From NCBI GenBank assembly GCA_030272155.1, contig CP126202.1, positions 3,741,501 to 3,805,500 on the forward strand: DNA of 64,000 nt. The letters run 5' to 3'. Position numbers and translations under genes: made by a program. Under the pieces are notes generated by a model. That model had not been told where the DNA came from, did not search any database, and was given only the letters and a program-made list of their open reading frames with translations. This DNA is from Tetradesmus obliquus. Lineage: Eukaryota > Chlorophyta > Chlorophyceae > Sphaeropleales > Scenedesmaceae. This document shows, piece after piece, positions 22,406-34,394 of the stretch. Each line of letters begins with the position of its first letter. The first letter of the stretch is position 1.

Positions 22406-22501
22406 TCACAGTCACGCAATGACGTCCTGTGATGTGTGACAGACCGTGACTGGCCCTTGAAACAAAAGCTGTCCATAGTGTAGCTGTCAGCTATCAATGC
22501 A
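22406..22501 (-). mobile_element. LINE-A host remnant left of LINE-B
   Basis: Minus-strand LINE-A 3' UTR (CACAGTCACGCAATG to GCTATCAATGCA). The same copy continues at 23,719 after the LINE-B insertion. Confidence 0.8.
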
Positions 22502-23718
22502 GGTGCAGCTGTTCAACTCTCTTGTGTCTCCAATTTTGTGCTACTGTTCCGAAGTGTGGGGTCCAGCCCTGCTGAGCCAGGCGGGCTCGGGTGCTGCTTT
22601 GGTCAGCAAGTTGCAGAACAATGTCATCAGCAGGGTGCAGTTCACGTTTCTGCGTACACTTGCAGGACGCGTCCGCAAGTCCACTGCTCGCTTGCTTCTG
22701 TCAAGAGAATTTGGGGCCCAGCCTTTGGTCAGTTTGTGGCTTCGTGCGGCAGTGAGCATGTGGAATAGGGTTGTGGATATGGATGCGTCCTCCCTTTTGG
22801 TCTGTGCTATGCGTGACAACTTACGGCTGTCCACTGTTTCCAGCAGCGGCGCAGTGTGGTGCACACAGTTGCGACGTGTACTTGAATATGTGCATGCCCA
22901 CTCACAGCAGCTGGGAGATGCCGTGCAAAGGCTGCAAAACTTCCAGTCTCTGGATCTGAAAACCATAGCGCGTGCTTTTGATGGCGTCTTGTATCAGCAG
23001 TGGCAGGGGTGCCCTGTCAACCCGCGTGATGCTGCTAGTGGTCATGGTGTCTACAGTACTTATGAGCGGTGGTTTGCGGCATGCTCTTCTGCTGACATGC
23101 TGTCTGTGAGCCCAGCTTTATGGTGCCCAGATTATGTCTCTCAAACTGCTGGGATCAACAGAGAGCATCTGGGGTCCTTGACCCGTTTCCGTTTGGGTGC
23201 TCATGATTTACGTGTCTGCAGTGGCAGGTGGCAGCGACCACCTGTGCCGCGAAGTGACAGGGTGTGCCTACGCCCTGGCTGCCAGTCTGAGGTTGTTGAG
23301 GATGAGTTTCATATGGTCTTTGAGTGCCCTTTCTATGCACCAGTCCGCGAGCGATTTGCTATGTTGTTCGAACCCTTCGGGGACTCGTCACAAACATGGG
23401 CTACTATTGCTGGTTGTCACCCAGCAGGCGATGACATGATCACTTTTATGAAGCAGGCACCTGCTTTGGTGGCCGCTTTTGTGCACTGCTGCTATCTGAT
23501 GCGGTGTCACCCGGACACTGATCCTGAGGTCCTTCTGTCCTCTCAGGCTATTGCTCAAGCTATTGATGATGCTGATGAGTTTTTTTCTGCGTTGTCGTCT
23601 GACGGTTTGGACGATGATGAGTTGTTCTTCGATGTTTCCTCCCCCTATGAGCCTCTCGTTGGCTCCTGACTGGGGTTCCCACTCCTCGTTGAGTGGAGCA
23701 TGTAATGTAATGTAATGT
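22502..23718 (+). mobile_element. LINE-B: 5'-truncated second LINE family
   Basis: An element unrelated to LINE-A is inserted in a minus-strand LINE-A 3' UTR. The flanks share ATGCA (22,497-22,501 and 23,719-23,723), a possible 5-bp TSD. It ends in a short tandem repeat of ATGTA (about 23,699-23,718) instead of poly(A). Codon use is less CAG-biased than in LINE-A. Only this one copy is in the window. Confidence 0.82.
22503..23669 (+). pseudogene. LINE-B reverse transcriptase C-terminal region
   Basis: About 388 open codons ending in TGA at 23,667-23,669. The start QLFNSLVSPILCYCSEVWGP is typical of the region just after the RT domain of LINE ORF2 proteins, where a chain leads to 'leaving a group of strands'. 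A Cys/His cluster CLRPGCQSE...HMVFECPFY near residues 255-280 resembles the C-terminal zinc-binding part of LINE ORF2. The last 40 residues are Asp/Glu-rich. The endonuclease and RT palm are absent, so it is a dead 5'-truncated copy. It is not a LINE-A derivative: no segment aligns by eye with LINE-A ORF2. Confidence 0.8.
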
Positions 23719-24138
23719 ATGCATGGTGACTTGCACACCTCTAAAAGCTGCACCTTACAGGCAGCATTACGACACACACACAAGACGCCTATTTATAGGT
23801 GACTGATTGTCGACGCAGACAATCGCCACCTGTCTATTCATAGACTCTCCACTTCATGCAAAGCACATCCTGCTATTGACCGAACATACCCCTATGAGAC
23901 ATGTGGCAATATGTAAAAAAATGACACCAACACAGACACACATCACCACACACGCAAACTTATCATCACATGCCTGCGCACATAATCATACTCTGCTACC
24001 CACGCGCATGCATACATAACGTAACCCAGCCATCAACTTAGCCTTTGCCATTCTATTTTGCAACACATCACAACGAGAAACGACAACCACTACTCCAACG
24101 AATGCATTGCATATCCTGCCCGAGCCGTCAAAACAGAC
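23719..24138 (-). mobile_element. LINE-A host remnant right of LINE-B
   Basis: Minus-strand 3' UTR continuing from 22,501 through ATGCATGGTGACTTGC to CGTCAAAACAGAC. It shares private bases with 21,015-21,429. It is joined at ACAGAC to a plus-strand copy starting CAGGTGGTGATTG. Confidence 0.8.
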
Positions 24139-24580
24139 AGGTGGTGATTGTCTGTGTCGACAATCAGTCACCTATAAACAGGCGTCTTGTGTGTGTGTGT
24201 CGTAATGCTGCCTGTGAGGTGCAGCTTTTAGAGGTGTGCAAGTCACCATGCGTTGATAGCTGACAGCTACACTATGGACAGCTTTTGTTTCAAGGGCCAG
24301 TCACGGTCTGTCACACATCACAGGACGTCATTGCGTAACTGTGATTTTAGTGGAGTCTGGGCACTCGGTCAGGTCCTGGATGCCTTTCGGGGCTGCCCCG
24401 CACGGGGCTGTCTGCATGATCGTGTGACAGCGTCTCTTGGTACAAGAGACCTGTGGGGTGAGTGCGGAACAGGTTGCCTCACTCTCTCAATGGATCTTTT
24501 TGTGGAGCAAGTGCACAGTTATGTAGGTCAGCCCTTGTAACTTTCTTGCTTCAAAAAAAAAAAAAAAAAAAAAAAAAAAA
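24139..24580 (+). mobile_element. LINE-A 3' UTR copy with poly(A)
   Basis: Plus-strand 3' UTR to TGTAA and 28 A (24,553-24,580). The sequence after the tail (CAGACCACCACGCC) continues the host broken at AACAGAC, giving a short CAGAC overlap at the two sides that could be a TSD. Confidence 0.8.
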
Positions 24581-24897
24581 CAGACCACCACGCCACCTAT
24601 ACCCGTGCCCAACCCATCACTCACATGCCAGCCGTGCCGGCCCGAATATTGATGCGACCATCGGTGCCCACCCTATACAGTGCTCCCCACTTCTGCCAAA
24701 AGTCAACAAGTTTGATCTCAGGCGACCTTCCTTGCAGCCATGCAAACGGTATCCCACAACCCAACCTAACATCTACTTCCACCCTATCCCATTCCCTCTG
24801 AATTTGCTGCCGTAGCTCTGCCAGAAACCTGCACGCCACAGCCTTAGCAGCGTATGAAGAGCTGCCCGGCTTGCCAGCTACAAACCGTTGGCTGCCC

Positions 24898-24937
<40 letters not shown>

Positions 24938-26147
24938 TGTTGTCCTCCGCACCGCTGTTGCTGTGGCTCTGCGATTGCAAACTGCTGTCTGCATTGCGGC
25001 TGCTGCCGCCCTCGCTACCACCCGCACTGGCCACAGTCACGCCAGCCCTGCTGCTGCTGCAGCGCACCACCCAAATGGATTCCAGCAGCAGCAGACGCAG
25101 CTGCGTCCACAACTGCTGCTGCCCTGCTGGCGGCGCCCACACACTGAAGTCATCCAGCAGCAGCAGACGGCTGTTATTAACAGGGACCACTGCTCCTGGC
25201 TGCACACGCTGCCACACCTGTTGCGCATACCACTGCCACACTGCTGCAGCTATTGGGCACTCCACAAACAAGTGGGTGAGGGTCTCCAGTTGCTGCGGCT
25301 GCTGACACTGCTGTGCTGGGCAGGCAAAGTGAGCCGGCGCGCGCCTGCTGGATGCCAGCATGCGCCGTGCGCCTACCTTCACTCCTGCATGCAGAAGCCG
25401 CCAGCCAAACACTCGCAGCCGCCTCGGCAGCTGGGTGTCTTTCAGCCTCTGATAACTCGCCACCCAGCGGTGCTGCCTGGCATTGGCAGCACCCATGAAT
25501 TGAGTGATCGGGTCCAGTAGATCATTGTGTGCTGGGCAGCTGATGCGCTGCTGTTGCTGCTCCTGTTGCTGCCGCTGAGCCGTGACCACTGCTGCTGCAG
25601 TTGCTGCGCGCTGTCTTGGCAGCTCCCGCTCCCTGGACGGATCCATCCAGGACGCATGGTAAGCTGCCATCATAGCTGCATCGCTAAGCCGCTGGCTGTC
25701 ACTGCTGCTGCTGCTGCGATTGCCTGGCGCCTCGCTACTTTGCTGCATTTGCTGGAAAGACCGTTTCTGAGCTGCCTCCATCTCCTGCAAGCCGTCCTGT
25801 GGCGCCTCAGCACCCAGGCGGTTGCGCCACAGCCGCGGGCGCATGCCTACACCTGACACCCACCCCTCTTTGCACTGCCGGCTGCATTGCTCCTGCAGCA
25901 GCCTGCATGTTGCCACCTTTGGTGTGAACTGCAGCAGGCTGACAGCAAACCCCATCCCCCATACACTAGGATCTACGCGAATGTCTGCCCAAGCACCCAC
26001 CAGGTACCATGACGGCGTGCTTTGCGATTGCTGCTGTTGCTGTTGCTGTCCCTGGTGCTGCTGCTGCTGCTGCTGCTGCGGCTGCTGCTGTTCCTGCTGT
26101 TGCTGCTGTCGCGGCTGCTGCTGTCGCCATGCTGCTGAAACCTGCAC
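24581..26147 (-). pseudogene. LINE-A ORF2 C-terminal fragment
   Basis: Minus-strand ORF2 end (stop at 24,621) open for ~508 codons, with the Gln-rich and zf-RVT-like regions and no endonuclease or RT. It differs from 17,289-18,899 at scattered positions in the half nearest the ORF2 stop (for example a longer serine tract and GKPGSS for GEPGSS) but is nearly identical in the other half. It also shares the chimeric junction at ~26,137, so it is a segmental duplicate with a patchwork of divergence. Confidence 0.88.
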
Positions 26148-26205
26148 GCCACAGCCTTAGCAGCGTATGATGAGCTGCCCGGCTCGCCAGCTGCAAACCG
26201 TTGGC

Positions 26206-26244
<39 letters not shown>

Positions 26245-27148
26245 TGTTGTCCTCGGCACCGCCGGTGGTCTGTTTTGACGGCTCGGGCAGGATATGCAAT
26301 GCATTCGTTGGACTAGTGGGTGTCGTTCCTCGTTGTGATGTGTTTCAAAATAGAATGGCAAAGGCTAAGTTGATGGCTGGGTTACGTTATGTATGCATGC
26401 GTGTGGGTAGCAGAGTATTCGTTGGAGTAGTGGTTGTGGTTCCTCGTTGTGATGTGTTGCAAAATAGAATGGCAAAGGCTATGTTGATGGCTGGGTTACG
26501 TTATGTATGCATGCGTGTGGGTAGCAGAGTATCATGATGTGTGCAGGCATGTGCTGATAAGTTTGTGTGTGTGGTTATATGTTTCTGTGTTGGTGTCATT
26601 TTTTACATAATGCCACATGTCTCATAGGGTTTTTTTTTTTTTTTTTTTTTTTTGGAAGCAAGAAAGTTACAAGGGCTGACCTACATAACTGTGCACTTGC
26701 TCCACAAAAAGATCCATTGAGAGAGTGAGGCAACCTGTTCCGCACTCACCCCACAGGTCTCTTGTACCAAGAGACGCTGTCACACGATCATGCAGACAGC
26801 CCCGTGCGGGGCAGCCCCGAAAGGCATCCAGGACCTGACCGAGTGCCCAGACTCCACTAAAATCACAGTTACGCAATGACGTCCTGTGATGTGTGACAGA
26901 CCGTGACTGGCCCTTGAAACAAAAGCTGTCCATAGTGTAGCTGTCAGCTATCAACGCATGGTGACTTGCACACCTCTAAAAGCTGCACCTATAGGGGTAT
27001 GTTCGGTCAATAGCAGGATATGCTTTGCATGAAGTGGAGAGTCTATGAATAGACAGGTGGTGATTGTCTGTGTCGACAATCAGTCACCTATAAATAGGCG
27101 TCTTGTGTGTGTGTGTCGTAATGCTGCCTGTGAGGTGCAGCTGAATTT
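26148..27148. repeat. Segmental duplicate of 18,910-19,911
   Basis: Fused ORF2 fragment, doubled 3' UTR segment, poly(T) at 26,630, full minus-strand 3' UTR and the CTATAGGGGTATG junction appear in the same order as at 18,910-19,911, offset ~7,238 bp. Confidence 0.85.
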
Positions 27149-27965
27149 TTTTTTTTTTTTTTTTGAAGCAAGAAAGTTTTTTTTTTTTTTTTTTTTTTTT
27201 GAAGCAAGAAAGTTACAAGGGCTGACCTACATAACTGTGCACTTGCTCCACAAAAAGATCCATTGAGAGAGTGAGGCAACCTGTTCCGCACTCACCCCAC
27301 AGGTCTCTTGTACCAAGAGACGCTGTCACACGATCATGCAGACAGCCCCGTGCGGGGCAGCCCCGAAAGGCATCCAGGACCTGACCGAGTGCCCAGACTC
27401 CACTAAAATCACAGTTACGCAATGACGTCCTGTGATGTGTGACAGACCGTGACTGGCCCTTGAAACAAAAGCTGTCCATAGTGTAGCTGTCAGCTATCAA
27501 CGCATGGTGACTTGCACACCTCTAAAAGCTGCACCTCACAGGCAGCATTACGACACACACACACAAGACGCCTATTTATAGGTGACTGATTGTCGACACA
27601 GACAATCACCACCTGTCTATTGATAGACTCTCCACTTCAGGCAAAGCATATCCTGCTATTGACCGAACATACCCCTATGAGACATGTGGCATTATGTAAA
27701 AAATGACACCAACACAGACACATATAACCACACACACAAACTTATCAGCACATGCCTGCACACATCATGATACTCTGCTACCCACACGCATGCATACACA
27801 ACGTAACCCAGCCATCAACTTAGCCTTTGCCATTCTATTTTGCAACACATCACAACGAGGAACGACAACCACTACTCCAACGGATGCATTGCATATCCTG
27901 CCCGAACCGTCAAAACAGACCACCACGCCACCTATAACCGTGCCCAACCCATCACTCACATGCCA
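27149..27965 (-). mobile_element. Minus-strand LINE-A 3' UTR
   Basis: Two poly(T) starts (27,147-27,164 and 27,179-27,200, the first with only GAAGCAAGAAAG after it) are followed by a complete 3' UTR in reverse, up to CACTCACATGCCAGC. There it is joined to an RT fragment instead of the ORF2 C-terminus, so ~2.9 kb of ORF2 are deleted. Confidence 0.82.
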
Positions 27966-28296
27966 GCGTGCAGGGTGGTGTCGTCTGCATGCTGCATGCT
28001 GCAGGGTGCTGCTGAGCCATCGGGCATGCTGATGCTGTCCACTTCCCCTGCTGCTTGCAACGCTCTGCATTTGGCCGCCAGCGGCTGCGCTGAGCACATA
28101 CAGCAGCGGGCTGAGTGGGCTGCCCTGCGCGCAGCCAGAGGGGATGTCAAACACCCTGCTGAGGTGGCCGCCGTTGAACACGATGCGGCCCTGCGTGCCT
28201 GCCAGCAGCAGCTGTACCCACCTACGCATGCCAGGCGGGAACTGCATTGCTGCCAAGCACTTCATCAGCCAGTCCCTGTCTAACCTGTCATAAGCC
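27966..28296 (-). pseudogene. LINE-A RT fragment with frameshift
   Basis: Minus-strand piece of the RT domain from the AYDRLDRDW region through GCAQGSPLSP to near the HADD box. A small deletion in the LLYVLAAQPL region (GTGCTCAGCG for GTGCTAGCAGCG) shifts the frame. It has no function as protein. Confidence 0.85.
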
Positions 28297-28413
28297 TGTG
28301 GGGTGAGTGCGGAACAGGTTGCCTCACTCTCTCAATGGATCTTTTTGTGGAGCAAGTGCACAGTTATGTAGGTCAGCCCTTGTAACTTTCTTGCTTCAAA
28401 AAAAAAAAAAAAA
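28297..28413 (+). mobile_element. LINE-A tail with poly(A)
   Basis: Starts at TGTGGGGTGAGTGCGG within the 3' UTR and ends with TGTAA and 15 A (28,399-28,413). The left flank is the RT fragment (CATAAGCC), the right flank minus-strand 3' UTR, so no TSD can be read. Confidence 0.82.
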
Positions 28414-28511
28414 TGTGTGACAGACCGTGACTGGCCCTTGAAACAAAAGCTGTCCATAGTGTAGCTGTCAGCTATCAATGCATGGTGACTTGCACACCTC
28501 TAAAAGCTGCA

Positions 28512-29006
28512 CCTCTAAAAGCAGAAGAGGCGCTGTTTGTGCAGCAGTGGCTGCAGCAGCACTTCCCTGCTGTTGCAGCAGCCTCATACGAGGCTGCTGA
28601 GTATGGTGGTGGAGGGGTGAGCACGGCAGCTGCTGGAGCAACGGCACCAGCAGACAGCAACACAACTCAGGGCAGGGACCAGGGGGCTCAGGGTAGGACA
28701 GCGCGGCAGTCTGCTGCAGCAGCAGCTGCAGCAGCAGCTGTAGCAGCAGCAGCAGCGGCAAAGTCGGCCAGGACAGCAACACCAGCAGCAGCAGGTGCAG
28801 CACCGCCACCACCCGTAAGGCGCTGTTCCGGCCGGCAGCGCAAGGAGCCAAACCCTGTCTTTGACCCCAACGTCAACAAGTTTGCGGTACTAGCGTCACT
28901 GCCGCAGCAGCAGCACCACAGCACAACAGTAACAGCGACACAGCCAGCTACGCAGCCTGCCACTCCAGCACAGAAGTCCCGCCTTCGCGGCGGGCGCGGC
29001 TCTTAA
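28512..29006 (+). CDS. LINE-A ORF1 (longer C-terminal part)
   Basis: Open frame ending at TAA 29,004-29,006, about 165 residues from the junction. The added N-terminal sequence AEEALFVQQWLQQHF looks like a short amphipathic stretch. The rest is identical to the copy at 10,780. The only upstream ATG (28,482) lies in the unrelated reverse 3' UTR, so the real start is missing. TAATG couples it to ORF2. Confidence 0.65.
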   Translation, partial: PLKAEEALFVQQWLQQHFPAVAAASYEAAEYGGGGVSTAAAGATAPADSNTTQGRDQGAQGRTARQSAAAAAAAAAVAAAAAAKSARTATPAAAGAAPPPPVRRCSGRQRKEPNPVFDPNVNKFAVLASLPQQQHHSTTVTATQPATQPATPAQKSRLRGGRGS

Positions 29007-29735
29007 TGCCGCCAGCAGGAGCGCACGGCATGCGGCCCTTCTGCGTGGCAGCTGTCAATGTCAACGGCTTGGCTGCTGCAGGCAAGCGAAGGGATTTCTT
29101 CGCTTGGCTGCAGAAGCAGGCGTCTGATGTTGTGCTGCTTTCAGAAACCCACAGCAGGTCAGACCAGCAGGTGCAGCAGTGGGCGCAGCAGGGAGCAGGG
29201 CAAGGCAGGCCGTGGCAAGGGTACTGCTATGCAAATAGCAAGCCCTTGGAAGTTGGCGTACAAGCTTCAGTTGGGGTAGCAGTACTGCTAAGTCAGAAAA
29301 TAGTTCAGCAGGACACACAACCTGTGATTGAGTTCACAGACGGGCAGGGCAGGTTACTCAGGGTAGCCTGGACAACGCCGTGGGGCCAGCAGATGGCAGC
29401 GGTGGCTGTATATGCGCCGCACGAACCCACGGAGCGTCCAGCCTGGTTTCAGGGGCCTTATCAGGAGGCACTGGAGGCAGGCGCGCAGGGGTCCAGCCTG
29501 ATTGTGGGCGGGGACTTCAACTGCGCCTTGCAGGAAATCGACGTGCAGCCAGTGGCTGGCACGCGGGCGCGACACTCGCGCCGCATGGTGGGGGCAGCGC
29601 AGCTGCAGCGCGTCACTGTGCGCTCGGGCTTGGTGGATGCGTGGCGACACCGCAACCCGCACACCAGGCAGCCTACGCATTACAGCTACCATGGCAGCGC
29701 AACCGGCAACAGCAACGCGGCAGCAGCAGCAACAA

Positions 29736-29767
<32 letters not shown>

Positions 29768-32120
29768 ACAACAGACGCTGCTGCCACAGATCATGCTGCA
29801 GCAGCGGCGGCTGCAGCAGCGGCTGTAGCAGCAGCAGGCAGCAGGCGAGCTCAGGGGCAGCCAGCAGCAGCAAATCAAGCCACGTCAGCCGGCAGGATTG
29901 ACTATGTTTTCTTGTCAGAGGACCTGGTTGAGGAGGGCTGGCTGCAGAAGGCCACACAGCACATGAGGCAGCCCTCAGATCACCGCCCTGTGGTTGTCAA
30001 GCTGCGGCCGCCTGGCATGCCGCTCCTTGGACAGCGCAGGTGGTGCTTCCCCACCTCTGTTCTGGGTGGCGCAGCTTTTGTCTCAGCTATGCGGGAGAGC
30101 CTGGCAGCAGCTGTGGAGCAGCAGCAGCAGCAGCGACCGCGCAACAACCCAGCAGCTGAGTTCGAGCACCTTAAGCAGCATGCTGTGACTGCCACTGCAG
30201 TCATAATGCAGCGACAGAAGCTGCAGCAGCAGGCAGAACTTAGGAGGCTGCGCAGGGCGGTGGCAACAGCAGAATGGCAGCAGCGCCAGCACAGCAATGG
30301 GCAGACGCAAACCAACCTTCAGGATGCAGAACAGCAATTGCTGGATTATGAAGTGCAGCAGCGCCAGCAGCAGCAGGAGAAGACTGATGCGCTGTACGAG
30401 CTGTACGCTGATGGCCCGTCTAGCTTTTGGGGAGCGAGGCTAGGGCAGGCCGTGCCGGAGCCGCAGTATATCAGCGCTGTGGCTGCAGCAGATGGCAGCA
30501 CAGTGTCCACTGGCAGCAGCGATGGCGCGGCAGCAGCAGGCAGCCTGCTTGCAGACTTTTATGACCCTGCAGAAGGCGGGCTGTTCTCGCGACACCCCAC
30601 CGACCCACAGCAGCAGCAGGAGCTGCTTGCGTGTGTGGATAAGCAGCTTTCTCCAGAGCAGCAGCAGCAATGCCTGGGCCCCGCAGGCGACGGCACCATC
30701 ACCTTGGAGGAGGCGACAGCGGCACTCAACAGCATGCCTAGAGGGAAGGTGCCAGGCAGCGATGGGCTCACATATGAGTTCTACAGCGCATTCTGGGAGC
30801 AGCTAGGACCAGCTTTTGTGGCAGCATGCAACTTCCTGTTTGGTCTGGAGGGGGCGCTGCTGTCTCCGCAGCAGCGCCTTGGGCTCATCACCCTGCTGTT
30901 CAAAGGTGGCGGTAAGCCAAGGGACCAGGCTGCCAGCTACCGCCCCATCACGCTGATGAACTGTGATGTGAAGGTTCTGGCGAAGGTGGTGGTGCTGCGG
31001 GCGGCGCCAGTGCTGGACAGCGTCGTGGACAGCACTCAGACAGCGTTTGTTACAGGCAGGGACATTGCAGACAATGTGCTGCTGCACCTGGAGGAAGTTG
31101 ACTTCCTCAGGACGCAGCAGCAGCCCGGCTGCATTTTGTTTCTGGACTTTGAGAAGGCTTATGACAGGTTAGACAGGGACTGGCTGATGAAGTGCTTGGC
31201 AGCAATGCAGTTCCCGCCTGGCATGCGTAGGTGGGTACAGCTGCTGCTGGCAGGCACGCAGGGCCGCATCGTGTTCAACGGCGGCCACCTCAGCAGGGTG
31301 TTTGACATCCCCTCTGGCTGCGCGCAGGGCAGCCCACTTAGCCCGCTGCTGTATGTGCTAGCAGCGCAGCCGCTGGCGGCCAAATGCAGAGCGTTGCAAG
31401 CAGCAGGGGAAGTGGACAGCATCAGCATGCCCGATGGCTCAGCAGCACCCTGCAGCATGCAGCATGCAGACGACACCACCCTGCACGCTGCCAGCAGGCA
31501 AGGCGTTGCTGTGCTGGTGAGGAAAGCAGTACAGCCGTTTTGTGCAGCGAGTGGCGCCAAGCTGGGAGTCAGCAAGTGCCAGGGCATGGAAGTAGGCACG
31601 CAGCAGCCGTTTGTAGGGGTGGATCCAGCCACGCAGATACCGTTCCATGATACAGCACTGCACCCGATCAGGCACCTGGGTCTGCTGCTGTCAGCAGCAG
31701 GCGCAGAGCCGCATGCAGTAGCGCTGTATACGCAGCGCCTGCAAACCATCACATACCGGGCGCGGCAGTGGGCACGGCAGAATCTCAGCTATTTGGGGCG
31801 CTGCGCAGTTGCGCAGCAGATGATGGCATCTTGCATCACATATCATGCGCAGTTCGTGCCAGTCCCAGCAGAAATCATGGCCAGGATGCACCGCCGCCTC
31901 TTAGGGTTTGTGACAGAGCAGGGCTGCGCTCGCGAAGCCAACATCCGGCAGTGGAATGAAAGCCCTCCGGCAGCAGTGGCCAGCCTGCCTTTCAGCATGG
32001 GCGGAATGAGGCAGGTTGATGTCAGGGCGCACGCCACAGCAATGCAGGCACGCACAGCAGCAGCATTGCTGTCGCCGCGGCGAGCCCCATGGAAGGCCTT
32101 CATGCGGGCCAACCTGCGCC
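29006..32120 (+). pseudogene. LINE-A ORF2, C-terminally truncated
   Basis: Residues 1-1,038 match the intact ORF2 with only a few differences. All endonuclease motifs and RT boxes, including HADD, are kept. After ANLRQ the frame enters foreign 3' UTR sequence and stops at 32,230. The protein would lack the Gln-rich and zf-RVT regions. Confidence 0.9.
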
Positions 32121-32567
32121 AGACTCCACTAAAATCACAGTTACGCAATGACATCCTGCTATTGACCGAACATACCCCTATGAGACATGTGGCATTATAT
32201 AAAAAACGACACCAACACAGACACATATAACCACACACACTCTGGGCACTCGGTCAGGTCCTGGATGCCTTTCGGGGCTGCCCCGCACGGGGCTGTCTGC
32301 ATGATCGTGTGATGTGTGCAGGCATGTGCTGATAAGTTTGTGTGTGTGGTTATATGTGTCTGTGTTGGTGTCATTTTTTACATAATGCCACATGTCTCAT
32401 AGGGGTATGTTCGGTCAATAGCAGGATATGCTTTGCCTGAAGTGGAGAGTCTATCAATAGACAGGTGGTGATTGTCTGTGTCGACAATCACTCACCTATA
32501 AATAGGCGTCTTGTGAGTGTGTGTGTCGTAATGCTGCTTGTGAGGTGCAGCTTTTAGAGGTGTGCGT
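32121..32567. mobile_element. Mosaic of LINE-A 3' UTR scraps
   Basis: Short pieces in both orientations: minus ACTCCACTAAAATC and ATCCTGCTATTGACC, plus TCTGGGCACTCGG to GATCGTGTGA, then plus TGTGTGCAGGCATGTG to GTGCAGCTTTTAGAGGTGTGC. The joins fall at short shared words such as CATCCTG and GTGTGA, as expected for microhomology-mediated repair. Confidence 0.75.
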
Positions 32568-33659
32568 CCTGGATGGATCCGTCCAGGGAGCGGGAGCTGC
32601 CAAGACAGCGCGCAGCAACAGCAGCAGCATAGGCAGCCAACGGTTTGCAGCTGGCGAGCCGGGCAGCTCATCATACGCTGCTAAGGCTGTGGCGTGCAGG
32701 TTTCTGGCAGAGCTACGGCAGCAAATTCAGAGGGAATGGGATAGGGTGGAAGTAGATGTTAGGTTGGGTTGTGGGATACCGTTTGCATGGCTGCAAGGAA
32801 GGTCGCCTGAGATCAAACTTGTTGACTTTTGGCAGAAGTGGGGAGAACTGTATAGGGTGGGCACAGATGGTCGCATCAAGATTCGGGCCGGCACGGCTGG
32901 CATGTGAGTGATGGGTTGGGCACGGTTATAGGTGGCGTGGTGGTCTGTTTTGACGGTTCGGGCAGGATATGCAATGCATCCGTTGGAGTAGTGGTTGTCG
33001 TTCCTCGTTGTGATGTGTTGCAAAATAGAATGGCAAAGGCTAAGTTGATGGCTGGGTTACGTTATGTATGCATGCGTGTGGGTAGCAGAGTATCATGATG
33101 TGTGCAGGCATGTGCTGATAAGTTTGTGTGTGTGGTTATATGTGTCTGTGTTGGTGTCATTTTTTACATAATGCCACATGTCTCATAGGGGTATGTTCGG
33201 TCAATAGCAGGATATGCTTTGCCTGAAGTGGAGAGTCTATCAATAGACAGGTGGTGATTGTCTGTGTCGACAATCAGTCACCTATAAACAGGCGTCTTGT
33301 GTGTGTGTCGTAATGCTGCCTGTGAGGTGCAGCTTTTAGAGGTGTGCAAGTCACCATGCGTTGATAGCTGACAGCTACACTATGGACAGCTTTTGTTTCA
33401 AGGGCCAGTCACGGTCTGTCACACATCACAGGACGTCATTGCGTAACTGTGATTTTAGTGGAGTCTGGGCACTCGGTCAGGTCCTGGATGCCTTTCGGGG
33501 CTGCCCCGCACGGGGCTGTCTGCATGATCGTGTGACAGCGTCTCTTGGTACAAGAGACCTGTGGGGTGAGTGCGGAACAGGTTGCCTCACTCTCTCAATG
33601 GATCTTTTTGTGGAGCAAGCGCACAGTTATGTAGGTCAGCCCTTGTAACTTTCTTGCTT

Positions 33660-33691
<32 letters not shown>
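32568..33691 (+). mobile_element. LINE-A 3' end with internal deletion
   Basis: ORF2 sequence at GCGTCCTGGATGGATCC jumps from the equivalent of 15,516 to 16,210 across CAGCAGCAG, removing ~700 bp between two (CAG)n tracts. It then continues to the ORF2 stop (32,907), full 3' UTR and 31 A (33,661-33,691). Replication slippage between CAG tracts is the simplest cause. Confidence 0.85.
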
Positions 33692-33692
<1 letters not shown>

Positions 33693-33702
33693 AGCAGCAG
33701 CA

Positions 33703-34354
33703 GTGGTCACGGCTCAGCGGCAGCAACAGGAGCAACAACAACAGCGCATCAGCTGCCCAGCACACAATGATCTACTGGACCCGATCACTCAATCCATGGG
33801 TGCTGCCAATGCCAGGCAGCACCGCTGGGTGGCGAGTTATCAGAGGCTGAAAGACACCCAGCTGCCGAGGCGGCTGCGAGTGTTTGGCTGGCGGCTTCTG
33901 CATGCAGGAGTGAAGGTAGGCGCACGGCGCATGCTGGCATCCAGTAGGCGCGCGCCGGCTCACTTTGCCTGCCCAGCACAGCAGTGTCAGCAGCCGCAGC
34001 AACTGGAGACCCTCACCCACTTGTTTGTGGAGTGCCCGATAGCTGCAGCAGTGTGGCAGTGGTATGCGCAACAGGTGTGGCAGCTTGTGCAGCCAGGAGC
34101 AGTGGTCCCTGTTAATAACAGCCGTCTGCTGCTGCTGGATGACTTCAGTGTGTGGGCGCCGCCAGCAGGGCAGCAACAGTTGTGGACGCAGCTGCGCCTG
34201 CTGCTGCTGGAATCCATTTGGGTGGTGCGCTGCAGCAGCAGCAGGGCTGGCGTGACTGTGGCCAGTGCGGGTGGTAGCGAGGGCGGCAGCAGCCGCAATG
34301 CAGGCAGCAGTTTGCAATCGCAGAGCCACAGCAACAGCGGGGCGGAGGACAACA

Positions 34355-34394
<40 letters not shown>

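Larger units (their letters stand above)
28512..32120 (+). mobile_element. LINE-A second long copy, 3' part lost
   Basis: It extends about 100 bp further 5' than the copy at 10,780, adding ORF1 sequence. It starts after minus-strand 3' UTR (CACCTCTAAAAGC repeated at the join). It runs through ORF1 and the first ~1,038 codons of ORF2, including endonuclease and RT, and breaks at CAACCTGCGCCA/GACTCCAC, where 3' UTR fragments follow. It has no 3' UTR or tail of its own. Confidence 0.92.
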
